From: Bacillota bacterium
GTDB lineage: Bacteria; Bacillota; Clostridia; Christensenellales; Aristaeellaceae
Direction of reading: 5' to 3'
Length of the DNA: 12,691 bases
Assembly: GCA_023459675.1 (NCBI GenBank)
Contig: JAEWTC010000219.1
Location: forward strand, 1-12,691
Each line of letters starts with the position of its first letter. Position 1 is the stretch's first letter. The position numbers and the translations under genes were made by a program. This document shows positions 12,064 to 12,691 of the stretch, in pieces. The notes under the pieces were generated by a model, which had not been told where the DNA came from, did not search any database, and saw only the letters and a list, made by a program, of their open reading frames with translations.

Positions 12064-12691
12064 TCGGGCTTTGCATAAACCATTATTTTGAAAATTACGG
12101 GGGTATTCTGCAGGCTTACGCAACGGTTTGGCTTCTGGAAGAGCGGGGCATTGACTACCGGCTGATCCGCTATGAGAAGGACAAGGGCTTTGCCTTCTTT
12201 CTGCAGTCTATTCCGCGGTTATTCAATCCGGTACTCGTCAACGATAAACTGGAAGCGGCCAAAAAAAAGCTCGGCTTGCTGCGCAACCCGGAGTTCGCAC
12301 GGCAGGAAGCAATTCGCAAAGGCGCGTTTCGGCGCTTTCGGGCCGAGCATTTTATTAAATTGTCCGCGGTTTACCAGGGGTATAAAGCGCTGTGTGAAGG
12401 CACGCAGGACTACGACGCATTTATTACAGGCAGTGATCAGCTCTGGTCGCCGGCTGGGCTGCCGACCAATTACTATACCCTGGTGTTTGTGCCCGATGGG
12501 ATTCGCAAGATCTCGCTCGCATCCAGCTTCGGGGTGGCGAAGATACCCTGGTACCAGAAAAAGCGAACCGCACGGTATCTGCGGCGGATTGACCATATCA
12601 GCATGCGTGAAAACCGCGGCGCAGAAATTGTGCGCGAGCTCACCGGGCGCAGTGTGCCTACGGTGCTCGATCCTGTGTTTATGCCGGATGC
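12060..12691 (+). CDS. Polysaccharide pyruvyl transferase family protein (3' end outside window)
   Basis: The reading frame starts at ATG 12060 (ATGA overlap with the preceding gene) and stays open to the window edge, giving 210 residues of a longer protein. Family marks are the N-terminal NYGGILQAYA, DYDAFITGSDQLWSP (about 117-131), SLASSFG, ISMREN with RGAEIV, and VLDPVF. These match the CsaB/WcaK-type pyruvyl transferase family (PF04230), which transfers pyruvate from phosphoenolpyruvate as a ketal onto a sugar of a surface polysaccharide. In S-layer-bearing Gram-positives such pyruvylated polymers anchor SLH-domain proteins, but some family members have other roles. No catalytic judgement is possible without the C-terminal half. 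Confidence 0.82.
   Translation, partial: MIGLCINHYFENYGGILQAYATVWLLEERGIDYRLIRYEKDKGFAFFLQSIPRLFNPVLVNDKLEAAKKKLGLLRNPEFARQEAIRKGAFRRFRAEHFIKLSAVYQGYKALCEGTQDYDAFITGSDQLWSPAGLPTNYYTLVFVPDGIRKISLASSFGVAKIPWYQKKRTARYLRRIDHISMRENRGAEIVRELTGRSVPTVLDPVFMPD

Overview
The window looks like chromosomal DNA from a fairly GC-rich Gram-positive-type bacterium, probably a Clostridia-class Firmicute. The evidence is AGGAGG-like ribosome binding sites, TTG and GTG starts in tightly overlapping genes, U-tract intrinsic terminators, and a LoaP-type NusG paralogue, a family known mainly from Firmicutes and some Actinobacteria. I cannot assign a genus. I see no tRNA, rRNA, CRISPR array, transposase or integrase.

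Layout. (1) 101-1204, minus strand: alanine dehydrogenase, with a plausible promoter and a 15-bp direct repeat upstream. (2) 1205-3460: 2.26 kb without a convincing gene. It holds a strong-looking sigma-A promoter with an AT-rich upstream element (1637-1696) firing rightward, a hairpin-dense stretch of about 550 nt ending in a hairpin plus T7 (candidate large structured RNA or very long leader), and about 1.2 kb of further hairpin-rich DNA with an excess of the pentamer GTTGC/GCAAC. (3) 3461-3997: a LoaP/NusG-like antiterminator. (4) 3998-4190: a leader of GC-rich inverted repeats followed by a clear intrinsic terminator. (5) 4191 to the window end: a rightward, mostly overlapping glycan operon: priming sugar-phosphate transferase, hddC, hddA, gmhB, galE, gmhA, a GT4 glycosyltransferase, a radical SAM/SPASM protein, then after a 72-nt gap a second GT4 and a polysaccharide pyruvyl transferase cut by the window edge.

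How it works together (family knowledge plus inference). GmhA, HddA, GmhB and HddC make up the complete route from sedoheptulose 7-phosphate to GDP-D-glycero-alpha-D-manno-heptose. GalE would supply UDP-galactose. The priming transferase would load the first sugar phosphate onto undecaprenyl phosphate, and the GT4 enzymes would extend it with heptose and other sugars. The radical SAM and pyruvyl transferase proteins are candidate modifiers. The product would be a heptose-containing surface polysaccharide or S-layer-type glycan. LoaP placed just before a terminator at the head of the operon suggests that the whole locus is switched by processive antitermination.

Most worth following up: the LoaP-leader-terminator cassette, and the promoter-driven 1.76 kb of apparently non-coding, hairpin-dense sequence between 1703 and loaP.
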